The notes: a model not told the origin generated them from the sequence alone. Positions 1-5,962 are shown, numbered from the stretch's first letter. The stretch: 8,911 nt of DNA from CAYNTH01 sp964427055 (GCA_964427055.1 CAYRSQ010000032.1:1-8911); one strand, 5' to 3'. Translations and numbers: made by a program.

Positions 1-545
1 CTCCATTGTTCAGAGGGAAGAAGGTTGCTGTTGTTGGTGGAGGTAACTCCGCCTTTGACGCTGTGATGCTTTTGAGCAAAATAGCTGAGAAAGTGTATCT
101 GATACATCGAAGGGACAAGTTCAGGGCATTTGAGGCGATAGTGAACGAAGCGAAGAATAGAGAGAATGTGGAATTTGTGCTTAACAGCAACATAGAGAAA
201 CTAACTGGTGACAACTTTGTCAGTTCCATAACTGTGATGAACAAAGTCACTGGGGAAGAAACTGACTTGAAAGTGGACGGGATTTTCATAGAGATAGGAT
301 CAGAGGTCGACACGGAATTCATCAAAGGTCTGGTGGATTTGGACGAAATGAAACAGATAATCACAAACAAGAACTCCGAGACGTCACATCCGGGGATTTT
401 TGCAGCAGGCGATGTCACAGACACTCCATTCAAACAGATAGTTGTGGCAGCAGGTGAGGGATGCAAGGCTGCTCTAGCAGCTTATAACTATATACACGGT
501 TTCAAGAACAAGTACGTGATAGACTGGTCAGCAGTTTCAAATTGA
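1..545 (+). CDS. trxB: Thioredoxin reductase-like flavoprotein, C-terminal part (5' end cut by window)
   Basis: The FAD-dependent enzyme passes electrons from NADPH to thioredoxin or a related disulfide protein in the cytosol. The reading frame is open to the left edge (codons in phase from base 3, reading P-L-F-R-G-K-K), so the TTG at 6 is an internal Leu codon and not a start. The visible 180 or so residues hold the NAD(P)H-binding glycine motif VVGGGNSA, the HRRDKFRA segment whose Arg pair normally binds the NADPH 2'-phosphate, and the C-terminal FAD-binding stretch GIFAAGDVTD followed by KQIVVAAGEG. The redox-active CxxC lies to the left of the window and is not seen, so ferredoxin/flavodoxin-NADP reductase-like paralogs lacking it cannot be excluded. 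The stop TGA (543-545) overlaps the ribosome-binding GAGGTG of the next gene, suggesting coupled translation. Confidence 0.9.
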   Translation, partial: PLFRGKKVAVVGGGNSAFDAVMLLSKIAEKVYLIHRRDKFRAFEAIVNEAKNRENVEFVLNSNIEKLTGDNFVSSITVMNKVTGEETDLKVDGIFIEIGSEVDTEFIKGLVDLDEMKQIITNKNSETSHPGIFAAGDVTDTPFKQIVVAAGEGCKAALAAYNYIHGFKNKYVIDWSAVSN

Positions 546-549
546 GGTG
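544..549 (+). promoter_or_regulatory. Ribosome binding site of gdhA
   Basis: GAGGTG lies six bases before the ATG at 556 and overlaps the last two bases of the upstream TGA stop. It matches the archaeal anti-Shine-Dalgarno sequence well, fixes the GDH start and implies reinitiation from the thioredoxin reductase gene. Confidence 0.7.
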
Positions 550-555
550 TTTTAA

Positions 556-1641
556 ATGGAAAATATTGTTTACGATGAATTTGGCCCAGAGAAGGTAATC
601 GATGTGTATGATTCCAATACAGGGATGAGAGGATTTGTTGTCATAGATAACACAGCTCTCGGTCCAGGAAAGGGAGGAATTAGAATGACTCCTTCTGTCA
701 CTGCCGGTGAAGTATTCAAACTGGCCAGGACGATGACTTGGAAATGTGCATTGGCAGAACTGCCTTTCGGAGGAGCGAAAGGTGGGATAGTGTATGACAA
801 AAGCAAGGACAAAGAAAAGACAATACGCGCTTATTCCAGAGCCATGACGATAGTAGCCCCTGAGATATGGGTGGCTGCACCTGATATCAACACCGGCGAA
901 GAGGAAATGAGATGGTTCGCAGATGAGAATGGCTCAATGCAATCATGCACAGGAAAACCATCGAACATGGGAGGAATACCTCATGAACTCGGGTCAACCG
1001 GTTACGGTGTTTATCATTCCACAGTGGTCGCACTTAATTACATTGGAATGGACGTGAAGGGAGCTACTGTTGCTGTTGAAGGGTTCGGTAACGTGGGAGG
1101 TTTTGCCGCTAAATATTTGTATGATGTTGGAGCCAAGATAGTGGCGGTGAGTGACAGCAAAGGAGTACTCTTCAATCTTGATGGAATAGACGTGGAAAAG
1201 ATGATTGAAATAAAGAAAGCTACTGGTTCTGTAATCAATTACAAGCCGGGAAAGGTCTTGGCAAATTCGGAAATATTTGAGTTGGATGTTGACGTATTGA
1301 TACCTGCAGCGCTCCCCGACGTTATAAACGATTCCAATTGGGAGAGAGTGAAAGCCAGAATAATAGTCGAAGGGGCAAATATACCCATAAGACAAGACCT
1401 GGAAAACAAGTTGAGCGACAAAGGGATACTTATAGTGCCCGATTTTGTCGCTAATGCAGGCGGTGTCATATCATCGTATGTGGAATATATAGAGGGAACT
1501 CCTGAGCAGATGTTCAAGGAAGTTGAGAATAGGATAAGGAAAAATACCAAACTTGTTCTGGAAAGGTCAAAAGCAAGGGGAATATATCCCAGAGAAGCTG
1601 CGCTCGATATTGCGAAGGAACGAATATCCGATAAGAAGTAA
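556..1641 (+). CDS. gdhA: Glutamate dehydrogenase, short form (Glu/Leu/Phe/Val dehydrogenase family)
   Basis: The enzyme interconverts glutamate with 2-oxoglutarate and ammonia using NAD(P)H, linking carbon and nitrogen metabolism in the cytosol. Substrate-domain motifs are GPGKGGIR (K39), MTWKCAL (K63) and the catalytic GGAKGG (K75), followed by APDINTG (D110). The Rossmann domain carries GFGNVG at 176-181, and AGGVISS places a Ser at 307. K39 and S307 align by motif with the two residues that bind the glutamate side-chain carboxylate in classic GDHs; leucine dehydrogenases have hydrophobic residues there, so glutamate is the favoured substrate. At 361 aa it is some 50 residues shorter than usual hexameric GDHs and close to Leu/Phe dehydrogenase length. 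The start is supported by GAGGTG at 544-549. NAD versus NADP use cannot be read safely from sequence. Confidence 0.93.
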   Translation: MENIVYDEFGPEKVIDVYDSNTGMRGFVVIDNTALGPGKGGIRMTPSVTAGEVFKLARTMTWKCALAELPFGGAKGGIVYDKSKDKEKTIRAYSRAMTIVAPEIWVAAPDINTGEEEMRWFADENGSMQSCTGKPSNMGGIPHELGSTGYGVYHSTVVALNYIGMDVKGATVAVEGFGNVGGFAAKYLYDVGAKIVAVSDSKGVLFNLDGIDVEKMIEIKKATGSVINYKPGKVLANSEIFELDVDVLIPAALPDVINDSNWERVKARIIVEGANIPIRQDLENKLSDKGILIVPDFVANAGGVISSYVEYIEGTPEQMFKEVENRIRKNTKLVLERSKARGIYPREAALDIAKERISDKK

Positions 1642-1665
1642 AGCCAATAACTACAAATATCATCT

Positions 1666-2403
1666 ATGAAAAGAGTCGCTGTAGTCGGATTCGACACAGG
1701 CTCGGTGATAACAGAGTTGAAAATCCTGGGTTTTGTGATTGATAAGATGAGACCCGATATAGTGGTGTCTTTCGGGGGCGACGGTTCTGCCCTTGTGGGT
1801 GAACAGTTGTATCCTGGAATACCAAGGTTGATGATAAGGCACAGCAAGGTATGCGAGAAATGTTCGATCAGCGACGGTCACGATTTGTCAGCGATTTTCG
1901 AAAAACTGAAGAATGGCGAATATGAGATAAAGAAAGCGGTCAAGCTTGATGGTGAATTGAATGGCAACAGGAAAACGACACTGACCGCCATGAATGAGAT
2001 AAATGTCGCCCACGCATTGCCGATAAGGGCGCTGCGTTTCGACGTGAATATTGACGGGCGCTCTGTGAAGAACCTCATAGGAGACGGTGTGATAACATCT
2101 ACTCCTTACGGGAGCAGCGGGTATTATTATTCTGTTACTGGGAGAACGTTCACGAAAGGTATCGGTATCGCATACAACAACACCAAGGATATGAACACTG
2201 GTAAGCTAGTCAGCTATATGCATTCGTATAGTCCTGAACCTGAGGTAGACGTTTCAATAGCAAGAGGTCCCGGTGTCATGTGCGCTGATAACAACAGCAA
2301 CATGATACCTCTGAAAGACGGAGATATTGTTACTATCAAACAATCCAAGGAAATTGCCAGAATAATACAACTGAGCGGAAAGGAAAGCAAACTGAGCTTG
2401 TGA
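1666..2403 (+). CDS. nadK: NAD kinase (ATP-NAD/PpnK family)
   Basis: This cytosolic enzyme phosphorylates NAD to NADP and so supplies the cofactor pool. The 245-aa protein shows the family landmarks in order: the GGDGS loop at 37-41, the MNE motif at 109-111 (N110, E111), and the second Gly-rich element GDGVITSTPYGSSGY at 139-153, which corresponds to the usual DG-STPTGSTAY segment. Length is normal to slightly short for archaeal NAD kinases. It lies 24 bases after the GDH stop on the same strand; no clear ribosome-binding site precedes the ATG. A CxxC pair (C63, C66) lies in the loop between the two motifs, and the usual C-terminal 'DG' turn appears as ADNNS near 223-227. Clustering with NADPH-using thioredoxin reductase and GDH supports the call. 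Confidence 0.92.
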   Translation: MKRVAVVGFDTGSVITELKILGFVIDKMRPDIVVSFGGDGSALVGEQLYPGIPRLMIRHSKVCEKCSISDGHDLSAIFEKLKNGEYEIKKAVKLDGELNGNRKTTLTAMNEINVAHALPIRALRFDVNIDGRSVKNLIGDGVITSTPYGSSGYYYSVTGRTFTKGIGIAYNNTKDMNTGKLVSYMHSYSPEPEVDVSIARGPGVMCADNNSNMIPLKDGDIVTIKQSKEIARIIQLSGKESKLSL

Positions 2404-2589
2404 TTATTTCTCTACGATTATAGCATCCACAGGACAATTGTCGGCTATAGACTCGCAGTTACATTTGTCGCATCCTTCGGGATTTCTGACTTGTGCTTTA
2501 CCATCGTCACCCAGTTCGAAAACCTCAACACACATACTAGCGCAAAGGCCGCAACCTATACATTTTGCCTGGTCCACGGAAACGTTCAT
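2404..2589 (-). CDS. Small 4Fe-4S ferredoxin
   Basis: This is a low-potential soluble electron carrier of 61 aa, the size of archaeal single-cluster ferredoxins. The cluster motif is C10-I-G-C13-G-L-C16 with the distal C52-P, giving four ligands for one 4Fe-4S cluster. C20 matches the position that forms a disulfide in Pyrococcus-type ferredoxins. The second-cluster region has instead an unusual run, C40-D-K-C43-N-C45, which leaves more cysteines than one cluster needs. The ATG follows the S2 stop by four bases, and a GTGAT element overlapping that stop has three bases before ATG, so it is probably co-translated with S2. Its stop (TTA at 2404-2406 on the + strand) directly abuts the NAD kinase stop. 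Confidence 0.93.
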   Translation of the reverse strand: MNVSVDQAKCIGCGLCASMCVEVFELGDDGKAQVRNPEGCDKCNCESIADNCPVDAIIVEK

Positions 2590-2593
2590 CGAA

Positions 2594-3331
2594 TCACTTG
2601 TTCCTGGGTCTCATTCCTCTTCCCCTGCCTCTTTCCCATCCGCCCTTTCCTACATTCTTGACGGGCTTGAACCTTTCGTCTACGAATTCCGAGATGTCGT
2701 GTGTATATTCTTCATTACTCTTTATCTCGCCTCTCTCCTTCAATATTTCCCTCGCGAGTATCCAAAGGAGGGTCGATACGGATTTCATGCTCTTATTGTT
2801 GGCAGGTATAATAAAGTCTATATTATTGAGTTCATTGGAAGTTCCACATATTGCTATCACGGGTATCCTGGCGGTCGTTGTTTCATTAAGTGCCTGATAA
2901 TCGTATGTAGGATCCATCACAATGACGATATCCGCCTCAAAGAAGTCTTTGTAGTCCGGGTTTGTGAAGCTTCCGGGCATGAATCTCCCTGTTATGGAAT
3001 GAGCTCCTATTATTTCGGCGAACTTACCGGCTGCCTTTTGTGATATATTCCTTCTGCTCACAATAGCTATCTTTTTAACATTCGCAAGTGACTTTGCAGC
3101 AATTCTTATCCTGTCGTCTATCATCTGTATGTTAAGCACGGCCAGGCCGTCCGGCCTTACTTTGTATATGAACCTCTTCATATGTTCCGATTTCTGCTTC
3201 ATGCCGATATGTATTCCTGATGCGAGATATGTCTGTCTGGGAACCAGAAAATTTCCCTGGTCGTCGGGCTCTTCACCGGCATCTTCTTCTACAACCTCGG
3301 ATTCTTCTTCGTATTCTTCTTCTTTTTGCAT
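2594..3331 (-). CDS. rpsB: 30S ribosomal protein S2 (uS2)
   Basis: This is a structural protein of the small ribosomal subunit. The core begins with the typical archaeal S2 segment FLVPRQTYLASGIHIG and continues with KRFIYKVRPDGLAVLNI, the SITGRFMPGSFTNP region and PTYDYQALNE, ending in the AREILKERG helix. I place the start at the ATG at 3331 (245 aa), because GTGAT sits three bases before it, as for the ferredoxin and RNase H genes; the in-frame ATG at 3343 (249 aa) has no such signal. The first 25 residues are extremely acidic (14 Asp/Glu), and the tail ends GGWERGRGRGMRPRNK, a basic RG-rich stretch. It is followed four bases later by the ferredoxin gene rather than by ribosomal neighbours. 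Confidence 0.95.
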   Translation of the reverse strand: MQKEEEYEEESEVVEEDAGEEPDDQGNFLVPRQTYLASGIHIGMKQKSEHMKRFIYKVRPDGLAVLNIQMIDDRIRIAAKSLANVKKIAIVSRRNISQKAAGKFAEIIGAHSITGRFMPGSFTNPDYKDFFEADIVIVMDPTYDYQALNETTTARIPVIAICGTSNELNNIDFIIPANNKSMKSVSTLLWILAREILKERGEIKSNEEYTHDISEFVDERFKPVKNVGKGGWERGRGRGMRPRNK

Positions 3332-3366
3332 TAAATCACGCATCGTTCAGTTATTTTGCTTGTCAT
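3331..3366 (-). other. Upstream reading frame of 11 codons ending on the S2 start codon
   Basis: On the minus strand an ATG at 3366 opens the frame MTSKITERCVI and stops at TAA (3333-3331). The last A of that stop is the first base of the preferred S2 ATG (TAATG). The final Val-Ile-stop codons also contain the GTGAT ribosome-binding element of S2. No ribosome-binding site precedes this ATG. It may be chance, or it may be a short leader peptide that couples or limits S2 translation. Confidence 0.3.
3335..3339 (-). promoter_or_regulatory. Ribosome binding site choosing the S2 start
   Basis: GTGAT (minus strand) is separated by TTA from the ATG at 3331. The identical core and 3-base spacing precede the ferredoxin ATG (2589) and the RNase H ATG (6807), so this element argues for the second of two in-frame S2 start codons. 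Confidence 0.55.
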
Positions 3367-3403
3367 TTTTTGTTTAAATGATAGTTCTTTATTTGTTGTT
3401 ATA

Positions 3404-3413
3404 CTTTTATAAA
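3404..3413 (-). promoter_or_regulatory. TATA box for the S2-ferredoxin transcript
   Basis: The minus-strand TTTATAAAAG in the 97-base gap between the PAC2 stop and the S2 start is a strong archaeal TATA match. Transcription should begin about 25 bases downstream, near 3384, giving a leader of some 50 bases that contains the upstream reading frame. S2 and ferredoxin can therefore be expressed separately from the eIF2 alpha cluster. Confidence 0.6.
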
Positions 3414-3443
3414 GATTTGACAGAGTCAGAAAACGTATAAGGC

Positions 3444-4253
3444 TTATCCTATGTAACTAAGTTCCTGATCATCATCACCCGATTTCTGGCCTTCTGACAT
3501 CTGCTGCTTGAGCATCTGCATCACAGTCTTCCTCTTGATGTCTTCCATCCTCTTTATCAGGTTCTCCATTTCTTGGACCTTCTTAGCTATGTTTTCAGTA
3601 TCGATGTCTACTTTCAATATATCCGCCAGGACTTTCAATATGGCGTCTGCGGATTTTGAGTCCGGAATCAGTGGCACTCCGCTGGTCTCACCCATTATGC
3701 ACATTCCGTCCATCCCGTGGTGTTTGCCGAGGCCTATTAACAGACCCGCCGCTCCGACAAGTGTACCCACAGTGTCGCCTCCCGGGAAGTTTATCTTGTA
3801 TTTCTTATACTTCTTCAATAATGCTTTGTCGTTGACGACTCCTATGACTTCCGGGTGCTCCTTGTTCTCACCTATTCCCAGTCCGGCCAGTGTCAGTATT
3901 TCCTTCACTTCGTATTTCTCGGCGAATTTGAGAATCTCCTCGACTATCTCGTAATGTCCTTCCGAGTCGACGCTCTGTGAATCGCCGACCAGTATTATGA
4001 TGTCCCTTTGCCCCTTCTTCTTCGCTTTCCAGTAATAGAACTCGTTGTTGAGTACGTGAACGTCACCCTCGCTCCTTGGAAGAACGAACGGCATGAAATG
4101 GGAGCTGTACAGCTCGGCGAATTTCTTCGCTTTCAGCTCCTCTATCAGGTAATTGGCCGCTAGCTTGCCGACATTCCCGACTCCAGGGAGCCCCTCTATC
4201 AATATGGGATTCTTCAGCTTCGGTTTCTCCAGTTCTATAATTTTAGTTGCCAT
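3444..4253 (-). CDS. PAC2-family protein (proteasome assembly chaperone-like, COG2047 type)
   Basis: PAC2-family proteins in archaea are related to eukaryotic proteasome assembly chaperones; some bind the 20S proteasome through a C-terminal HbYX motif. The signature is the N-terminal NPILIEGLPGVGNVGK (residues 15-30), with an ILTLAGLGIG strand, a FPGGDTVGTLVGAAGLLIGLG segment and GETSGVPLIPD. The last 55 residues are a charged, probably coiled-coil helix. The tail ends L-S-Y-I-G, with Tyr third from the end, so it is not a proper HbYX motif. The start at 4253 (MATKII, 269 aa) resembles family starts and has GAGATGG just before it; the ATG at 4262 would add three residues. It lies just after Nop10 and eIF2 alpha, the normal archaeal arrangement. 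The exact cellular role is not established by sequence. Confidence 0.9.
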   Translation of the reverse strand: MATKIIELEKPKLKNPILIEGLPGVGNVGKLAANYLIEELKAKKFAELYSSHFMPFVLPRSEGDVHVLNNEFYYWKAKKKGQRDIIILVGDSQSVDSEGHYEIVEEILKFAEKYEVKEILTLAGLGIGENKEHPEVIGVVNDKALLKKYKKYKINFPGGDTVGTLVGAAGLLIGLGKHHGMDGMCIMGETSGVPLIPDSKSADAILKVLADILKVDIDTENIAKKVQEMENLIKRMEDIKRKTVMQMLKQQMSEGQKSGDDDQELSYIG

Positions 4254-4292
4254 AAAAACCATCTCTTAATTATTGGATTTTGCTTATTATAT

Positions 4293-4451
4293 TTATTTTG
4301 AGTCTTTCAGCCTCTGCTCCCGCCTGTACCTTCCATATTTGTCCTCTGGCGAATATGACGGAGGCGACGGATCTGATGTTGGCTTCCCGCATTTCGGGCA
4401 TTTGTCGTCAAACGTGTATTTTTTACAGGCTTTGCATTCCTTCATTTTCAT
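4293..4451 (-). CDS. nop10: Ribosome biogenesis protein Nop10
   Basis: Nop10 is a small subunit of the H/ACA ribonucleoprotein that, with Cbf5, Gar1 and L7Ae, carries out guide-directed pseudouridylation of rRNA. The 52-aa protein has a zinc ribbon, C6-K-A-C9 and C18-P-K-C21, followed by the diagnostic segment PPSYSPEDKYGRYRRE (residues 29-45), which is the conserved Cbf5-contacting region. It is easily missed because of its size. The ATG at 4451 follows the eIF2 alpha stop by eight bases, with AGGTAATCC straddling that stop as a likely ribosome-binding site; a second in-frame ATG lies at 4445. PAC2 begins about 40 bases downstream. Gene order eIF2 alpha - Nop10 - PAC2 is widely conserved in archaea. 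Confidence 0.95.
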   Translation of the reverse strand: MKMKECKACKKYTFDDKCPKCGKPTSDPSPPSYSPEDKYGRYRREQRLKDSK

Positions 4452-4459
4452 CGGATTAC

Positions 4460-5245
4460 CTATCTGATAAATTCAAAATTACCTTCCCCGCCTATCTTCT
4501 CTATATTTTCGATTGCTTTTTCAAGCGCACTCTTGAGTTTCTTCTCGTCCTCCTTGGGGTCGATGGATATTATCTCGACAAGGTAATGAGGTGCGGATAT
4601 GTACTTCACCTCTCCATCTACTTCCTTCTCAATATCGGAAAGTATTTTTCTTATCTTTTCTATGCCGTCCTCGGCGTCGGTCATAAGTTCTAAGTTCGCC
4701 TGTAGCTTTCTCTCCTTCAACTTGAAATTCTGCTCTATGACTTCAGTTATCGCGTCTCTCCACGGCTTCGATATTCCCGCTTCCTTGAGTACGTCCGGGT
4801 CTTCGTTTGCATGCTCGAAAGCCGAGAAAATGTCGTCATAGTCCTGAAGGTTTGGCGCAACTTCCTTCTGGGCGTCTTCGGCCGTCTTGCCTATCCTCTT
4901 GGCGGCCTGGAGTAACATCGCGTTGCCCCTCTTGTTCCTCCTGAACGATTCCAGTTTTTCCCTCTTCTCAAACTTCGTTATCCTTTTCAGGCTCAGGTTC
5001 AGGTGACCCTTTTCCCTGTCTATGCGTATGACTTTTGCGACGTACTGCTTGTTTTGTTTGACGTACTTCCTTATGTCTTTGACCCATCTTCCCGCCACCT
5101 GCGAGATGTGTATCATGCCCTCTATAGAATTGCCGTTTTCATCTTCGTATTCATCCAGATTGCACCATGCCGCGAACGGGGTTATCCTCGTGACTGTACA
5201 AAGTACGTTCTCGTTGTATTTCGGCATACCTCTTTTTTTTACCAT
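4460..5245 (-). CDS. eif2a: Translation initiation factor 2 subunit alpha (aIF2 alpha)
   Basis: This is a subunit of the heterotrimeric aIF2 that delivers initiator Met-tRNA to the small ribosomal subunit. The N-terminal S1 (OB-fold) domain spans about residues 10-90 (VLCTVTRITPFAAWCNLDEY, then EGMIHISQVAGRWVKDIRKYV and HLNLSLKRI). A helical domain follows (about 90-175), then the C-terminal alpha/beta domain that contacts the gamma subunit (from about 180, including YISAPHYLVEI). I use the ATG at 5245 (261 aa, starting MVKKRG): AGGTG lies six bases upstream and family members start at this point, whereas the in-frame GTG at 5254 overlaps that element. Length is normal. An AATATTTAAC element near 5276-5285 could be its own TATA box; otherwise it is read through from the unknown gene upstream. 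Confidence 0.96.
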   Translation of the reverse strand: MVKKRGMPKYNENVLCTVTRITPFAAWCNLDEYEDENGNSIEGMIHISQVAGRWVKDIRKYVKQNKQYVAKVIRIDREKGHLNLSLKRITKFEKREKLESFRRNKRGNAMLLQAAKRIGKTAEDAQKEVAPNLQDYDDIFSAFEHANEDPDVLKEAGISKPWRDAITEVIEQNFKLKERKLQANLELMTDAEDGIEKIRKILSDIEKEVDGEVKYISAPHYLVEIISIDPKEDEKKLKSALEKAIENIEKIGGEGNFEFIR

Positions 5246-5314
5246 TGTCGACACCTGTTGAGAATTACGACATTGATGTTAAATATTCTTGGAATTGCTA
5301 ACTTAAAAGTTAAC

Positions 5315-5845
5315 TCAGGCTTTCTTTTTGTTTTCTTCCATCATATTGGTAATGGAAGCCGCGGTCAGGTCAGGATATAGTTTCCCGTAAAGATTCGGGG
5401 TTATAGGTTGTCCTCTTTTTGGTATGATTCGTTTTCCGTATCCCGCATTGGATAATGCGGAAGAGATATTCACTTCGTCCAGTGCCTCTATCCTGACGCC
5501 GTTGGATATCCATGCATATCCGGGAGGGTTGTAACCTCTCAGCGCCACCATCTCCAAGGAGCCGACTTTCGCTTCCCCGGAAACGGTGTCCGCGTATAAT
5601 GGCAACGTTACTTTGGTATCCGGCTTTACATCCATGGTTGCATCCATGTATGAAGGGATGTGTACCTGCAGTTCTTCCAGTTTGGCGTGAAGGTTTCCAA
5701 GGTATGGCAGGAATTCCTTAGGGTAGTACATCAAAGGGCCAGTCTGGAAGCTGTTTAGGACGAGTTCCATCTCAGTCAGGGTTGCGTTCTCCTTTATGGA
5801 TTTAATGCAATTGTCCACTTTTCCTACAAACACACTGTCGTTCAT
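5315..5845 (-). CDS. Unrecognised protein heading the eIF2 alpha cluster
   Basis: I do not recognise this 176-aa protein. It has no transmembrane segment or signal peptide and a single Cys (C13). The first 50 or so residues look helical; the middle (about 70-130) looks beta-rich with GYNPPGYAWISNGVRIEALDEV; the C-terminus is a Lys-rich helix ending EENKKKA. The only ATG is at 5845, with weak SD-like GGA upstream. However, the frame stays open for 32 more codons to a TAA just beyond 5940, with protein-like sequence (GIELSFGDIIKDEAIRKLSLEL) but no ATG, GTG or TTG. So the true start may be a rare codon upstream, or the gene has lost its original start. It lies 69 bases before the eIF2 alpha ATG, where many archaea have the L44e-S27e ribosomal pair. 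Confidence 0.65.
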   Translation of the reverse strand: MNDSVFVGKVDNCIKSIKENATLTEMELVLNSFQTGPLMYYPKEFLPYLGNLHAKLEELQVHIPSYMDATMDVKPDTKVTLPLYADTVSGEAKVGSLEMVALRGYNPPGYAWISNGVRIEALDEVNISSALSNAGYGKRIIPKRGQPITPNLYGKLYPDLTAASITNMMEENKKKA

Positions 5846-5933
5846 GAGTTCCAGTGAAAGTTTTCTGATAGCTTCATCCTTGATAATATCACCAAACGAT
5901 AATTCTATCCCAAGATTTAAGTCCCTTGCGTAA

Positions 5934-5962
5934 GATTTAAATTATAACAGTGTTATAAATTT
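5934..5962. promoter_or_regulatory. Divergent promoter with TATA boxes and an operator-like dyad
   Basis: TTTAAATTATAA (5936-5947) is centred about 24 bases before the scaffold ATG at 5963, which predicts a leaderless + transcript; read on the other strand, the same block can serve the unknown gene. Overlapping it is a perfect inverted repeat TTATAACA-G-TGTTATAA (5942-5958), placed between the TATA box and the predicted transcription start, where a bound repressor would block transcription. The AT-rich dyad might also merely be two back-to-back TATA elements. Confidence 0.55.

Noticed and set aside
994..1395. Open frame of 133 codons on the minus strand within the GDH gene
   Set aside because: It is antisense to a clearly conserved enzyme, its composition (rich in Tyr, His, Cys, Ser) is that of a shadow frame, and it has no family resemblance.
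1239..1847. Open frame of 202 codons on the minus strand across the GDH-NAD kinase junction
   Set aside because: It overlaps two well-supported plus-strand genes and is rich in Ser, Thr, Ile and Pro, as expected for the complement of coding sequence.
2438..3043. Open frame of 201 codons on the plus strand over ferredoxin and S2
   Set aside because: It is antisense to ferredoxin and S2, both of which have unmistakable motifs; the translated sequence has no recognisable domain.
3436..3446. Short palindrome ATAAG-G-CTTAT at the PAC2 stop
   Set aside because: Arms of five bases in AT-rich DNA are expected by chance, and the position overlaps the stop codon without clear relation to the S2 promoter.
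5299..5312. Hairpin TAACTT-AA-AAGTTA just after the stop of the unknown gene as a terminator
   Set aside because: Six AT-rich base pairs with a 2-base spacer make a very weak stem, no T-run follows on the minus strand, and the next gene is only some 60 bases away and probably co-transcribed.
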